Assembly (NCBI GenBank): GCA_946479855.1
Contig: CAMLHL010000027.1
Coordinates: forward strand, 1 to 33,104
DNA from: an uncultured Pseudomonadota bacterium
GTDB taxonomy: Bacteria; Pseudomonadota; Gammaproteobacteria; Burkholderiales; Rhodocyclaceae
Direction of reading: 5' to 3'
Length of the DNA: 33,104 bases
Shown here piece by piece: positions 1 to 7,622 of this stretch (position 1 is its first letter; every line of letters begins with the position of its first letter). A program made the position numbers and the translations under genes. The notes beneath the pieces were generated by a model. That model worked only from the letters and a program-made list of their open reading frames with translations. It did not search any database and had not been told where the DNA came from.

Positions 1-1562
1 TGTGTACCGGCACCCATGCGCTGACCTCGGTGCGCGCCGTCGAGGATGCGCTGGCCATCAAGATTCCGGAAAACGCCAACAGCATCCGCAACATCATGCA
101 GCTCAACCTGCAGGTGCATGACCACCTGGTGCATTTCTACCACCTGCACGCGCTCGACTGGGTCGATGTGGTGTCGGCGCTGAAGGCCGATCCCAAAGCT
201 ACCTCGGCGCTGGCGCAGAGCATTTCCAGCTGGCCGCTGTCGTCGCCCGGCTATTTCCGCGACATCCAGAACCGCCTGAAGAAATTCGTCGAATCTGGCC
301 AGCTCGGTCCGTTCATGAACGGCTACTGGGGCAACCCGGCCTACAAGCTGCCGCCCGAAGCCAACCTGATGGCGGTGGCGCACTACCTCGAAGCGCTCGA
401 TTTCCAGAAGGACATCGTCAAGGTGCACACCATCTTCGGCGGCAAGAACCCGCACCCGAACTGGCTGGTCGGCGGCGTGCCGTGCGCCATCAACCTCGAA
501 GGCACGGGGGCGGTCGGCGCGGTGAACATGGAGCGCCTGAACCTGGTCAAGAGCATCATCGACCGCTGCATCGAATTCACCGAGCAGGTCTACATTCCTG
601 ACCTGATCGCCATCGGCAAATTCTACAAGGGCTGGCTGTACGGCGGTGGCCTGTCGGGCAAGAACGTCATGTCCTACGGTGACATCCCGGACAAGGCCAA
701 CGATTACTCGGCCGGCAACCTGCTGCTGCCGCGCGGCGCGATCATCAACGGCGACCTCTCCAAGGTGCATGAGATCGACCTCAAGGACCCCGAGCAGATC
801 CAGGAATACGTCGCCCACTCCTGGTACAAGTACCCGGACGAAACCAAGGGCCTGCACCCCTTCGACGGCGTCACCGAGCCGAGCTTCGTGCTCGGTCCGA
901 ACACCAAGGGCAGCAAGACCAACATCAAGGAACTCGACGAGGGCGGCAAGTATTCGTGGATCAAGGCCCCGCGCTGGCGTGGCCATGCCATGGAGGTCGG
1001 CCCGCTGGCCCGCTACATCATCGGCTACGCCCAGAAGAACCCGGAATTCAAGGACCCGGTTGATGCCCTGTTGAAGGAACTCGATGTCCCGGTCACCGCG
1101 CTGTTCTCGACGCTGGGCCGCACCGCGGCGCGCGGCCTGGAATGCCAGTGGGCGGCGCACAAGATGTCCTACTTCTTCGACAAGCTGATGACCAACCTCA
1201 AGGCCGGCGATCTCAACACCGCCAACATCGAGAAATGGGAGCCGAGCACCTGGCCGAAGGAAGCGATGGGCGCCGGCTTCACCGAAGCCCCGCGCGGCGC
1301 GCTCGGCCACTGGATCAAGATCAAGGACACCAAGATCGACAACTACCAGTGCGTCGTGCCGACCACCTGGAACGGCGGTCCGCGCGACCACCAGGGCCAG
1401 ATCGGCGCCTTCGAGGCCTCGCTGATGGACACCCCGGTGGCCAAGGCCGACGAGCCCTTGGAAATCCTGCGCACGCTACATTCCTTCGATCCCTGCCTGG
1501 CCTGCTCGACGCACGTGATGAGCCCGGACGGCCAGGAAATGACGTCGGTCAAGGTCCGCTAA
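1..1562 (+). CDS. hupL: Uptake [NiFe]-hydrogenase large subunit (5' end missing)
   Basis: This is the large, NiFe-bearing subunit of a membrane-bound uptake hydrogenase that oxidises H2 at the periplasmic face. The reading frame is open from base 3 and starts at the second Cys of the N-terminal Ni-binding motif (CTGTH follows), so about 60-80 residues lie outside the window. The C-terminal motif DPCLACSTH is present and is followed by 15 residues, the tail that a maturation protease removes after Ni insertion. The [10 protein letters not shown] segment and the TTWNGGPRD segment are typical of the group 1 family. The sequence most resembles HupL/HoxG of O2-tolerant group 1d enzymes, but the small subunit that would prove this is off the window. 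hupC follows after 22 bases. A paralogue (hybC) is at 17044-18756. Confidence 0.96.
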   Translation, partial: CTGTHALTSVRAVEDALAIKIPENANSIRNIMQLNLQVHDHLVHFYHLHALDWVDVVSALKADPKATSALAQSISSWPLSSPGYFRDIQNRLKKFVESGQLGPFMNGYWGNPAYKLPPEANLMAVAHYLEALDFQKDIVKVHTIFGGKNPHPNWLVGGVPCAINLEGTGAVGAVNMERLNLVKSIIDRCIEFTEQVYIPDLIAIGKFYKGWLYGGGLSGKNVMSYGDIPDKANDYSAGNLLLPRGAIINGDLSKVHEIDLKDPEQIQEYVAHSWYKYPDETKGLHPFDGVTEPSFVLGPNTKGSKTNIKELDEGGKYSWIKAPRWRGHAMEVGPLARYIIGYAQKNPEFKDPVDALLKELDVPVTALFSTLGRTAARGLECQWAAHKMSYFFDKLMTNLKAGDLNTANIEKWEPSTWPKEAMGAGFTEAPRGALGHWIKIKDTKIDNYQCVVPTTWNGGPRDHQGQIGAFEASLMDTPVAKADEPLEILRTLHSFDPCLACSTHVMSPDGQEMTSVKVR

Positions 1563-1584
1563 GCGGTCCGGAAAGGAGGCAATC

Positions 1585-2289
1585 ATGCTCTCTCAACAGG
1601 ACATGCTGGAGGCCGAGCGGAACGGCAAACAGGTCCGCTCGATCTATGTCTACGAAGCACCGGTGCGCCTGTGGCACTGGGTCAATGCGCTGGCCATGGT
1701 GGTCCTGGCGGTGACTGGCTATTTTATCGGCCAGCCGCTGCCGACCCAGCCGGGCGAGGCGGCGACCCATTTTCTGATGGGTTACATCCGCTTTGCCCAT
1801 TTCGCTGCCGCCTACATCTTCGCCATCGGCCTGCTCGGTCGCGTCTATTGGGCCTTCGTCGGCAATCACCACGCCAAGCAGATCTTCCGGCTGCCGATCA
1901 CCAATCCGCAGTGGTGGAGCGAAGTCTTCTTCGAGCTGCGCTGGTACCTGTTCCTCGAAAAGACGCCGAAGAAATACGTCGGCCACAACCCGATGGCGCA
2001 GCTGATGATGTTCTTCTTCTTCACGGTGCTGGCCGTCGGCATGTTGTTCACCGGCTTCGCGCTGTACAGCGAAGGCGCCGGGCTGGGCAGTTGGCAGGAT
2101 GCGCTGTTCGGCTGGGTCATCCCGGCGCTGGGCGGTTCGATGCAGGTGCATAACCTGCACCGGCTGGGCATGTGGATCATGATGACTTTCGTGCTGGTAC
2201 ATGTCTATGCGGCAATCCGCGAGGACATCATGAGCCGGCAAAGCCTGATCTCGACCATGATTTCCGGCTGGCGGATGTTCAAGGATTAA
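1585..2289 (+). CDS. hupC: Hydrogenase b-type cytochrome subunit HupC/HoxZ
   Basis: This 234-residue integral membrane protein is the dihaem cytochrome b that anchors the uptake hydrogenase and passes electrons from the small subunit to quinone. Four hydrophobic segments are visible. Candidate haem ligands are His31 in the first helix (RLWHW), His72 in the second, and the His residues of the last segment (QVHNLHR and VLVHVY). Length and order match the HyaC/HupC/HoxZ family. An excellent ribosome binding site (AAAGGAGG, 1572-1579) precedes the ATG. The gene closes the structural block, because an intrinsic terminator starts 18 bases after the stop codon. Confidence 0.96.
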   Translation: MLSQQDMLEAERNGKQVRSIYVYEAPVRLWHWVNALAMVVLAVTGYFIGQPLPTQPGEAATHFLMGYIRFAHFAAAYIFAIGLLGRVYWAFVGNHHAKQIFRLPITNPQWWSEVFFELRWYLFLEKTPKKYVGHNPMAQLMMFFFFTVLAVGMLFTGFALYSEGAGLGSWQDALFGWVIPALGGSMQVHNLHRLGMWIMMTFVLVHVYAAIREDIMSRQSLISTMISGWRMFKD

Positions 2290-2306
2290 AGGGTTTCCTT
2301 GCGTTA

Positions 2307-2344
2307 GCCCCGTGTCGCGGTCGACGCGGCGCGGGGCGCTTTTT
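2307..2344 (+). terminator. Intrinsic terminator between hupC and hupD
   Basis: A 13-base-pair GC-rich stem (arms 2307-2319 and 2325-2337, two G-U pairs, 5-base loop GTCGA) is followed by a five-T run at 2340-2344. It lies 12 bases before the hupD start codon, so transcription from the structural genes should be partly attenuated before the maturation genes. The structure is read directly from sequence; its efficiency is unknown. Confidence 0.8.
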
Positions 2345-2356
2345 CAGAGGTTTTCA

Positions 2357-2971
2357 ATGAATAGAAAACGCATTCTGGTCCTCGGCATCGGCAACATCCT
2401 GTGGGCCGACGAAGGCTTCGGTGTGCGCTGTGTCGAGGCCTTGAACAGCGGCTGGCAATTCCCGCCGCAGGTGACGCTGATGGACGGCGGCACGCAGGGT
2501 CTCTACCTGCTGCCCTATGTGCAGGAGGCCGATTGCCTGCTGGTTTTCGACGCGGTCGATTATGGCGACGAACCCGGCACCCTGCGCGAAGTGATCGGCG
2601 ACCAGGTGCCGCGCTTCATGGGCGCCAAGAAGATGAGCCTGCACCAGACCGGTTTCCAGGAAGTGCTGATGGCCGCCGAGCTGACCAACAAGCTGCCGCA
2701 GGAACTGGTGCTGATCGGCGTCCAGCCGGAAGAACTGGAGGACTACGGCGGCAGCCTGCGTGACGTGGTCAAGGCGCAGGTGGCGCCGGCGCTGAGGGTC
2801 GCGCTCGACTGGCTGGAATGGTGGGGGGCAGAGGCGACCGTGCGCGACGGCGAGGCGGAAAGCATCACCGATGCGGCGCTGGCCATCAACGTCTACGAAG
2901 GCGAACGGCCGCCGGCCGAACAGGCCTATCGGCTCGGCGACGCGCGTTTCCTGAACCTGGAAGGCGCCTGA
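2357..2971 (+). CDS. hupD: Hydrogenase maturation protease HupD/HoxM
   Basis: A 204-residue Ni-dependent endopeptidase that removes the C-terminal tail of the large subunit once the NiFe centre is in place. It begins with the family signature LVLGIGNILWADEG. The three Ni-sensing ligands known from E. coli HybD are present as Glu19, Asp65 and His96. I chose the ATG at 2357 because the protein family starts there; an in-frame start at 2312 would lie inside the terminator hairpin. It is about 45 residues longer at the C-terminus than the second protease of this window (18824-19303), as is usual for the HyaD/HoxM branch. By operon position it should serve the large subunit at 1-1562. The stop codon is one base from the next start. 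Confidence 0.95.
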   Translation: MNRKRILVLGIGNILWADEGFGVRCVEALNSGWQFPPQVTLMDGGTQGLYLLPYVQEADCLLVFDAVDYGDEPGTLREVIGDQVPRFMGAKKMSLHQTGFQEVLMAAELTNKLPQELVLIGVQPEELEDYGGSLRDVVKAQVAPALRVALDWLEWWGAEATVRDGEAESITDAALAINVYEGERPPAEQAYRLGDARFLNLEGA

Positions 2972-2972
2972 G

Positions 2973-3275
2973 ATGTGCCTCGGCATTCCCGTCCAGGTGC
3001 TTGAATGCGGAGAGCATTTCGCCCGTTGCACCGGGCGCCATGGCGAAGTGCGGATCGATCTCAGTCTGGTCGGCCAGCAGGCGGTAGGGACCTGGCTGCT
3101 CAGCTTTCTCGATGCGGCGCGCGAGGTGATCGATGCCGAGCGCGCCGCCGCCATCAACGCCGCTCTGGCTGCGCTCGATGCCGTGCAATCCGGTGCCACC
3201 GACTTTTCCGCCTTCTTCGCGGATCTCGACCGCGAACCCCAACTCCCCGCTTTCCTGAGGACAGCACAATCATGA
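2973..3275 (+). CDS. hupF: HypC-family chaperone HupF/HoxL
   Basis: A 100-residue HypC/HupF-type chaperone. It starts MCLGIPVQV, and Cys2 is the residue that carries or contacts the Fe(CN)2CO unit in this family. It differs from the true HypC of this window (20184-20432) in its longer C-terminal helix. In Rhizobium and Ralstonia, HupF/HoxL helps HupK/HoxV assemble the large subunit, notably in the presence of O2. It is one of three HypC-type proteins here, and its place directly after hupD ties it to the first hydrogenase. Its stop codon overlaps the next start (ATGA). Confidence 0.93.
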   Translation: MCLGIPVQVLECGEHFARCTGRHGEVRIDLSLVGQQAVGTWLLSFLDAAREVIDAERAAAINAALAALDAVQSGATDFSAFFADLDREPQLPAFLRTAQS

Positions 3276-3730
3276 GCCTACAACTCAAGGCCGGCCCGAC
3301 TTCGCTCGAAAAGCTCGAAACAGCCATTGGCCGCATGGTCCAAAAACATGCTTTTTCCCGCGTCGACCGTAGCGATCCACAATTTTCAGCCGGCCTGACC
3401 GCCCTGCTGCTGACCGAAGACCCGCAGCGCAACCTGGAAGTGCTCGACGCCTGCGTGATCCTGCCCGAAGCGCTGAAGCCGCTCGGCGAGCGGATTTCCC
3501 GCTGGGTGGCCGGCCCCGATTGCGCGCCGGCATTGATGCAGCAATACGGCGTGCCCCGCGCCCCGGCTGTCGTCTTCCTGCGCGATGGCGCTTTCGTCGG
3601 CGTGCTCAACGGCATCCGCGACTGGAACGAATACCAGAACGAAATCGCCCGGCTGCTCGACGGCCGGGCCCAACCCAAGCCGATCGGCATTCCCGTTCGG
3701 GCTGAAACCTCTCACGGAGCCTGCGCATGA
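3272..3730 (+). CDS. hupG: Hydrogenase accessory protein HupG/HoxO (HyaE family)
   Basis: A 152-residue protein of the HyaE/HupG/HoxO family, which has a thioredoxin-like fold without the redox CxxC motif. None is visible here. Family members bind the Tat signal of the uptake hydrogenase small subunit and help its maturation. The segment APAVVFLRDGAFVGVLNGIRDW is typical of the fold's central strands. The ATG at 3272 is chosen over upstream in-frame codons because it overlaps the hupF stop as ATGA, the same junction seen throughout this operon. It also overlaps hupH by ATGA at its end, which suggests translational coupling. Confidence 0.9.
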   Translation: MSLQLKAGPTSLEKLETAIGRMVQKHAFSRVDRSDPQFSAGLTALLLTEDPQRNLEVLDACVILPEALKPLGERISRWVAGPDCAPALMQQYGVPRAPAVVFLRDGAFVGVLNGIRDWNEYQNEIARLLDGRAQPKPIGIPVRAETSHGACA

Positions 3731-4602
3731 ACCCCTCCACGCTGCGTCCCTTCCCGATTTCCGTCGTCGCGATGGGGCCAATATCAGGCCCCGGCTCGCA
3801 GGGCGAGGAAGCGCCGGACTATCTGCCGATGCCGAAGGGCATGGAAACCTTTTCGCAGCCGCGCCTGCCCGACAACGTCCCGCCCGAGGTAGTCAACCGG
3901 GCGGCCGGGCTGCTCGGCGCCTATGTCGATCAGGCCGAGCAAGCTGGCTTCAGTGGCGGTGCGACGCTCAACCTACGCGACCTCGATGCGACGCTGCGCG
4001 ACGTCATCAACCAGTCGCTCGGCTTCGGCGAAGTCAGCGCCTTCACCACGGCGCCGCAACACTGGCGGGTGCAGGAAACGGCGTTCTCCGGGATCTGGCG
4101 CGTGCTGAAGGTGGCCGACGATGGCGCGATGGTTGTCGACCGCCTGGAAACCGGCCCCATTCCGGCGGCCCTGACCGACACCATGTGGACCACGGCCCAG
4201 GCCGATCTGCCGGCGCCGGACTACCCGGCCGGCTGCATGAACGCCCCGGCCCTGATCGAGGAAATCCGCATGCAGGCGGCGGCCTGGCAGCCGGGCGAGG
4301 CGGCGCACGTCATCAACCTGACCCTGCTGCCGGTCAGCGATGCCGATCTCGACACGCTGTACGGCTGGCTCGGCCACCGCGAGGTGTCGATCCTGTCGCG
4401 CGGCTACGGCAACTGCCGGATCACCAGCACGCGGCTGCGCAACGTCTGGTGGGTGCAGTATTTCAACAGCATGGATGCGCTGATCCTCAACTCCATTGAA
4501 ATCGTCGGTATGCCCGAAGTGGCGCTGGCCGCCGACGAGGATTTCAGCGATTCGCTCGAACGCCTGCGGGAATACCTCGACATGATGCGCGAGCCGGTCT
4601 AA
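3727..4602 (+). CDS. hupH: Hydrogenase accessory protein HupH/HoxQ (HyaF family)
   Basis: A 291-residue soluble protein of the HyaF/HupH/HoxQ family, needed for maturation of group 1 uptake hydrogenases, probably in small-subunit and FeS-cluster handling. The C-terminal segment with HREVSILSRGYGNCRI and VWWVQYFNSMD is the most family-like part. No catalytic motif is known for the family and I see no membrane segment. The start codon overlaps the hupG stop (ATGA). hupI follows after 10 bases, the largest gap in this run of accessory genes. Confidence 0.92.
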   Translation: MNPSTLRPFPISVVAMGPISGPGSQGEEAPDYLPMPKGMETFSQPRLPDNVPPEVVNRAAGLLGAYVDQAEQAGFSGGATLNLRDLDATLRDVINQSLGFGEVSAFTTAPQHWRVQETAFSGIWRVLKVADDGAMVVDRLETGPIPAALTDTMWTTAQADLPAPDYPAGCMNAPALIEEIRMQAAAWQPGEAAHVINLTLLPVSDADLDTLYGWLGHREVSILSRGYGNCRITSTRLRNVWWVQYFNSMDALILNSIEIVGMPEVALAADEDFSDSLERLREYLDMMREPV

Positions 4603-4612
4603 ATTCCGCGGC

Positions 4613-4810
4613 ATGCGATTCGAAGGTTCATTTCTCGGCGTCCAACCGGACGACAGGCTGGAGTGCGGCATCTGCTGGTGGGTCTACGATCCGGCGCAGG
4701 GCGACGACGTGCGCGGCATCTCGCCCGGCGTGCCTTTCGCCGACCTGCCCGAGGACTGGTGCTGCCCGGGCTGCGATGCGCCGAAACACAAATTCATGGT
4801 GACCGAATGA
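4613..4810 (+). CDS. hupI: Rubredoxin HupI/HoxR
   Basis: A 65-residue rubredoxin with a single Fe(Cys)4 site. The two knuckles are Cys18-x-x-Cys21 (ECGICWWVYDP) and Cys51-Pro-Gly-Cys54 (WCCPGCDAPK), and the aromatic and Gly/Asp residues between them match rubredoxins. In the hup/hox operons this protein (HupI/HoxR) is needed for full uptake-hydrogenase activity in air and is thought to help keep the special proximal FeS cluster of the small subunit intact. Its presence therefore supports an O2-tolerant type for the first hydrogenase. An additional adjacent Cys50 is present. The stop overlaps hupJ (ATGA). Confidence 0.96.
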   Translation: MRFEGSFLGVQPDDRLECGICWWVYDPAQGDDVRGISPGVPFADLPEDWCCPGCDAPKHKFMVTE

Positions 4811-5274
4811 ACCTCTGGACGACCGATCCGTCGCCCGAACTGGTCGCCGCCTTCGATCACATCGCCCGGACCCGGATGCACGACGTGCCGATCTGCAATG
4901 CGCTGCTGCAGGTCGAGGCCGTCGGCTTCCAGCGGCGGGCGGACGGTCACTGGGCGGGGGCGATGATCACCCCGTGGGCGATCAACCTGCTCTGCCTGCC
5001 CGGCGACGCCGCAACCTGGCCGGCGCTGGCCGCCTGCAGCAAGCACGACTGGCATTTTCCGTCCGGCGATTACGAATTCACCGTCGCCGAGGAGGCCCGC
5101 CTCGGCCCCTACCATCTCTGCTCGCTGTTCTCGCCGGCCCTCGAATTCGCCAGCCACGAGGCTGCCCGGCTGACCGCGCTGGCCGCCGTCCAGGCGCTGT
5201 TCGCCGCGCCGCTGGCAGCACCGCCGCCGGCCGCGCCGACCAGCCGCCGGGCTTTCCTGGGGCTGGGCCGATGA
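4807..5274 (+). CDS. hupJ: HybE-family hydrogenase assembly chaperone HupJ/HoxT
   Basis: A 155-residue member of the HybE/HupJ/HoxT family, chaperones that bind the hydrogenase precursor and hold back Tat export until assembly is complete. Shared family segments are TRMHDVPICNALLQVEAVGF and ITPWAINLLCLPGD. The last part is a Pro/Ala-rich linker followed by the tail SRRAFLGLGR, which looks like a twin-arginine motif at the wrong end of the protein. The second HybE-family gene here (19586-20137) ends in a similar tail. The start at 4807 overlaps the hupI stop, and the stop overlaps the hupK start, both as ATGA. Confidence 0.92.
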   Translation: MNLWTTDPSPELVAAFDHIARTRMHDVPICNALLQVEAVGFQRRADGHWAGAMITPWAINLLCLPGDAATWPALAACSKHDWHFPSGDYEFTVAEEARLGPYHLCSLFSPALEFASHEAARLTALAAVQALFAAPLAAPPPAAPTSRRAFLGLGR

Positions 5275-6191
5275 CCTCGGCCGGCAAGTTGCTGGTCCGC
5301 GGGCGCTATGCCGAAGGCGGGGTGCAGGATTTGCAGGTCGACCTGCAGCGGCCCTCGGTCACCCGCCTGTTCATCGACCAGTTGCCCGATGCCGTGGCCA
5401 AGACCGTGCCCTATCTGTTTACCCTGTGTGCCCAGGCCCAGCGGGCAGCGGCCCAGGCGGCGCTGGCGGTGGCCCAGGGCAAGACGCCGCGGGTGGCCGA
5501 TAGCGCCGAGCTGTGGATCGAGGTCCTGCACGAAAACCTCTGGCGCCTGCTGCTCGACTGGCCGCCGGCACTCGGCCTTCCCCCCGAGAAGGACGCTTTC
5601 ATCGCCTGGCGCGGCAGCCGGCACAGCGACGACTGCCTGGCCGTCACCCAACACCTGTTGATAGCCACCTTGCGCCCGCTGGCGGAAAAATGCCTGAAAA
5701 AGCTGGTCGACCGCAGCATTGCGGAAAATCACGGCGCAGCGGATGCCGGCAGTGCCGTGCCGGCCCTGGCGCCCGAGGCCTGGCTGGACTATTGGCAGGG
5801 CATGGCGGCAGCGATGCCGGCCGCACCGCCGCCGCACTCGATCCGGGCGTTGTTTCTGGCGCGTCTGGCCGAGGTCGAGTCGGCGGTCAAGGCGCTGGCT
5901 AGCGGCGCCCCCTTCCCGGTCGTCACGGCCGGCGGCAACGGCTGGGGCGTCGCGCAAACGCTGACGGCGCGTGGTGTGCTGACCCACGCCGCGCATGTGA
6001 TTGACGGCAAGGTGTCGAATTATCGCGTCCAGGCGCCGACCGACAGCTATTTTGCCGATGCCGGGGCGCTCTCCTCGCTGCTGGGCAATTGCGAATTTGC
6101 TTCTCTGGATCAAGCAAAAGAGGGGCTGAATCAGGCCATACTGGCGCTCGATCCCTGTCTGCCCTACGAAGTGGAACTGCAAGATGCATGA
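5271..6191 (+). CDS. hupK: Hydrogenase assembly scaffold HupK/HoxV
   Basis: A 306-residue protein of the HupK/HoxV family, distant relatives of the hydrogenase large subunit that act as scaffold for the Fe(CN)2CO unit, together with HupF/HoxL. The C-terminus keeps part of the large-subunit L2 motif (LDPCLPYEVEL at about residues 293-303), while the N-terminal Cys pair of true large subunits is not seen. The ATG at 5271 overlaps the hupJ stop (ATGA); a longer reading of the frame upstream only overlaps hupJ. The end overlaps hypA by 8 bases. It is the last hup-type gene before the hyp block. Confidence 0.9.
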   Translation: MTSAGKLLVRGRYAEGGVQDLQVDLQRPSVTRLFIDQLPDAVAKTVPYLFTLCAQAQRAAAQAALAVAQGKTPRVADSAELWIEVLHENLWRLLLDWPPALGLPPEKDAFIAWRGSRHSDDCLAVTQHLLIATLRPLAEKCLKKLVDRSIAENHGAADAGSAVPALAPEAWLDYWQGMAAAMPAAPPPHSIRALFLARLAEVESAVKALASGAPFPVVTAGGNGWGVAQTLTARGVLTHAAHVIDGKVSNYRVQAPTDSYFADAGALSSLLGNCEFASLDQAKEGLNQAILALDPCLPYEVELQDA

Positions 6192-6525
6192 AATGTCGCT
6201 CGCCGAAGGCGTGCTGCAACTGGTTGAAGACACCGCGCGCCGCGAAAGTGCCCGTCGCGTCAAACTGGTTGTATTGGAGATCGGCCGTCTGTCGTCGGTC
6301 GAACCGGAAGCGATCCGCTTCTGCTTTGAGGCGGTGACGCACGGCAGCATCGCGCAGGGGGCGGCGCTGGAAATCGTCAACGTGCCGGGGGCGGGCTGGT
6401 GCCTGCCCTGTGCCGCAACGGTGGCGATCAGCGAGCTGTACGGGGCCTGCCCGCAATGCGGCAGCCACCAGGTGCAGCCGACCGGCGGGACGGAAATGCG
6501 GGTCAAGGAAATAGAAATCGAGTAA
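6184..6525 (+). CDS. hypA: Hydrogenase nickel-incorporation protein HypA
   Basis: A 113-residue HypA, the nickel carrier that works with HypB to load Ni into hydrogenase large subunits. It begins MHEMSLAEG, where His2 and the N-terminus form the Ni site. A structural zinc site is formed by Cys73-x-x-Cys76 (CLPC) and Cys89-x-x-Cys92 (CPQC). Length is normal for the family. The gene overlaps hupK by 8 bases, so it belongs to the same transcript, and hypB follows after 31 bases. Confidence 0.97.
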   Translation: MHEMSLAEGVLQLVEDTARRESARRVKLVVLEIGRLSSVEPEAIRFCFEAVTHGSIAQGAALEIVNVPGAGWCLPCAATVAISELYGACPQCGSHQVQPTGGTEMRVKEIEIE

Positions 6526-6556
6526 TTCGCAAGAAATTCGAACAGGAGACGAGGCG

Positions 6557-7615
6557 ATGTGTACGGTTTGCGGCTGCGGCGCAGGAGAAACGAAGATCGA
6601 GGGGGGCGCGCACGAGCACACCCATGTCCATGAAGATGGTACGGTGCATACCCATGCCCACGACCATGAAGACGATCACCATCACAGCCATGACGACGCG
6701 CCGCTTGGTGTCCATTCGCATGTTCATCAGCACAGCGACGGCAGCGAGCACAGCCACGCCCATGTCCATGACGGCGAGCATGCCCACCTCCATGGCGACG
6801 AGCATCACCATCACGAACACGGCGTCGCCGGCGATCTCGACTATGGCACGGGCCCGGCCCGCGCCCACGTGCCCGGCATGTCGCAGGCGCGCATGGTGCA
6901 GATCGAGCAGGACATCCTCGCCAAGAACAACAGCTATGCCGCGGCCAACCGCCAGTGGTTCGACGATCGCGGCATCTTCACGCTGAATCTCGTCTCCAGC
7001 CCGGGGTCCGGCAAGACGACGCTGCTCTGCAAGACCATCGAGCTGCTCAAGGACCAGGTGGCGATCAGCGTCGTCGAGGGGGATCAACAGACCTCCAACG
7101 ACGCCGAGCGCATTCGCGCCACCGGCGTCCAGGCGCTGCAGATCAACACCGGCAAGGGCTGTCATCTCGACGGCCACATGGTCGGCCACGCGATGGAAAG
7201 GCTGCAGCCGGCCGACGAATCGCTGTTCCTGATCGAGAACGTCGGCAACCTCGTTTGCCCGGCTGCCTTCGATCTCGGCGAGCACCACAAGGTCGCCATC
7301 CTGTCGGTCACCGAAGGCGAGGACAAGCCGCTCAAGTACCCCGACATGTTCGCTGCGGCCGACGTCATGCTGCTCAACAAGTGCGACCTGCTGCCCTACC
7401 TCGAATTCGACGCCGACCTGGCCGAAGCCAACGCCCGCCGCGTCAATCCCGACCTGACCATCTTCCGCGTCTCGGCGACCAGCGGCGACGGCCTCAGCGC
7501 CTGGCTGGACTGGATCCAGTCCGGGCTGGAAGCGCAGCGCGCCAAGCGCTCGGAATCCGTCGAGGCCCTGAAGCGCCGGGTGGCCGAACTGGAACGTCAG
7601 TTGGCGGCGAAGTAA
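6557..7615 (+). CDS. hypB: Hydrogenase nickel-incorporation GTPase HypB
   Basis: A 352-residue GTPase that drives Ni transfer to the large subunit. It has the N-terminal high-affinity Ni motif (Cys2, Cys5, Cys7: CTVCGC). A very His-rich stretch of about 28 His residues spans roughly residues 19-88, as in nickel-storing HypB proteins. The G domain has a P-loop SSPGSGKTT (Lys153), the metal site GCHLDGH (Cys202, His203) and NKCD for guanine recognition. The last 20 or so residues ([19 protein letters not shown]) look like a short coiled coil added after the G domain. A good ribosome binding site (AGGAGA, just upstream) fits the ATG at 6557. hypF starts 7 bases after the stop. Confidence 0.97.
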   Translation: MCTVCGCGAGETKIEGGAHEHTHVHEDGTVHTHAHDHEDDHHHSHDDAPLGVHSHVHQHSDGSEHSHAHVHDGEHAHLHGDEHHHHEHGVAGDLDYGTGPARAHVPGMSQARMVQIEQDILAKNNSYAAANRQWFDDRGIFTLNLVSSPGSGKTTLLCKTIELLKDQVAISVVEGDQQTSNDAERIRATGVQALQINTGKGCHLDGHMVGHAMERLQPADESLFLIENVGNLVCPAAFDLGEHHKVAILSVTEGEDKPLKYPDMFAAADVMLLNKCDLLPYLEFDADLAEANARRVNPDLTIFRVSATSGDGLSAWLDWIQSGLEAQRAKRSESVEALKRRVAELERQLAAK

Positions 7616-7622
7616 GCTGCCG

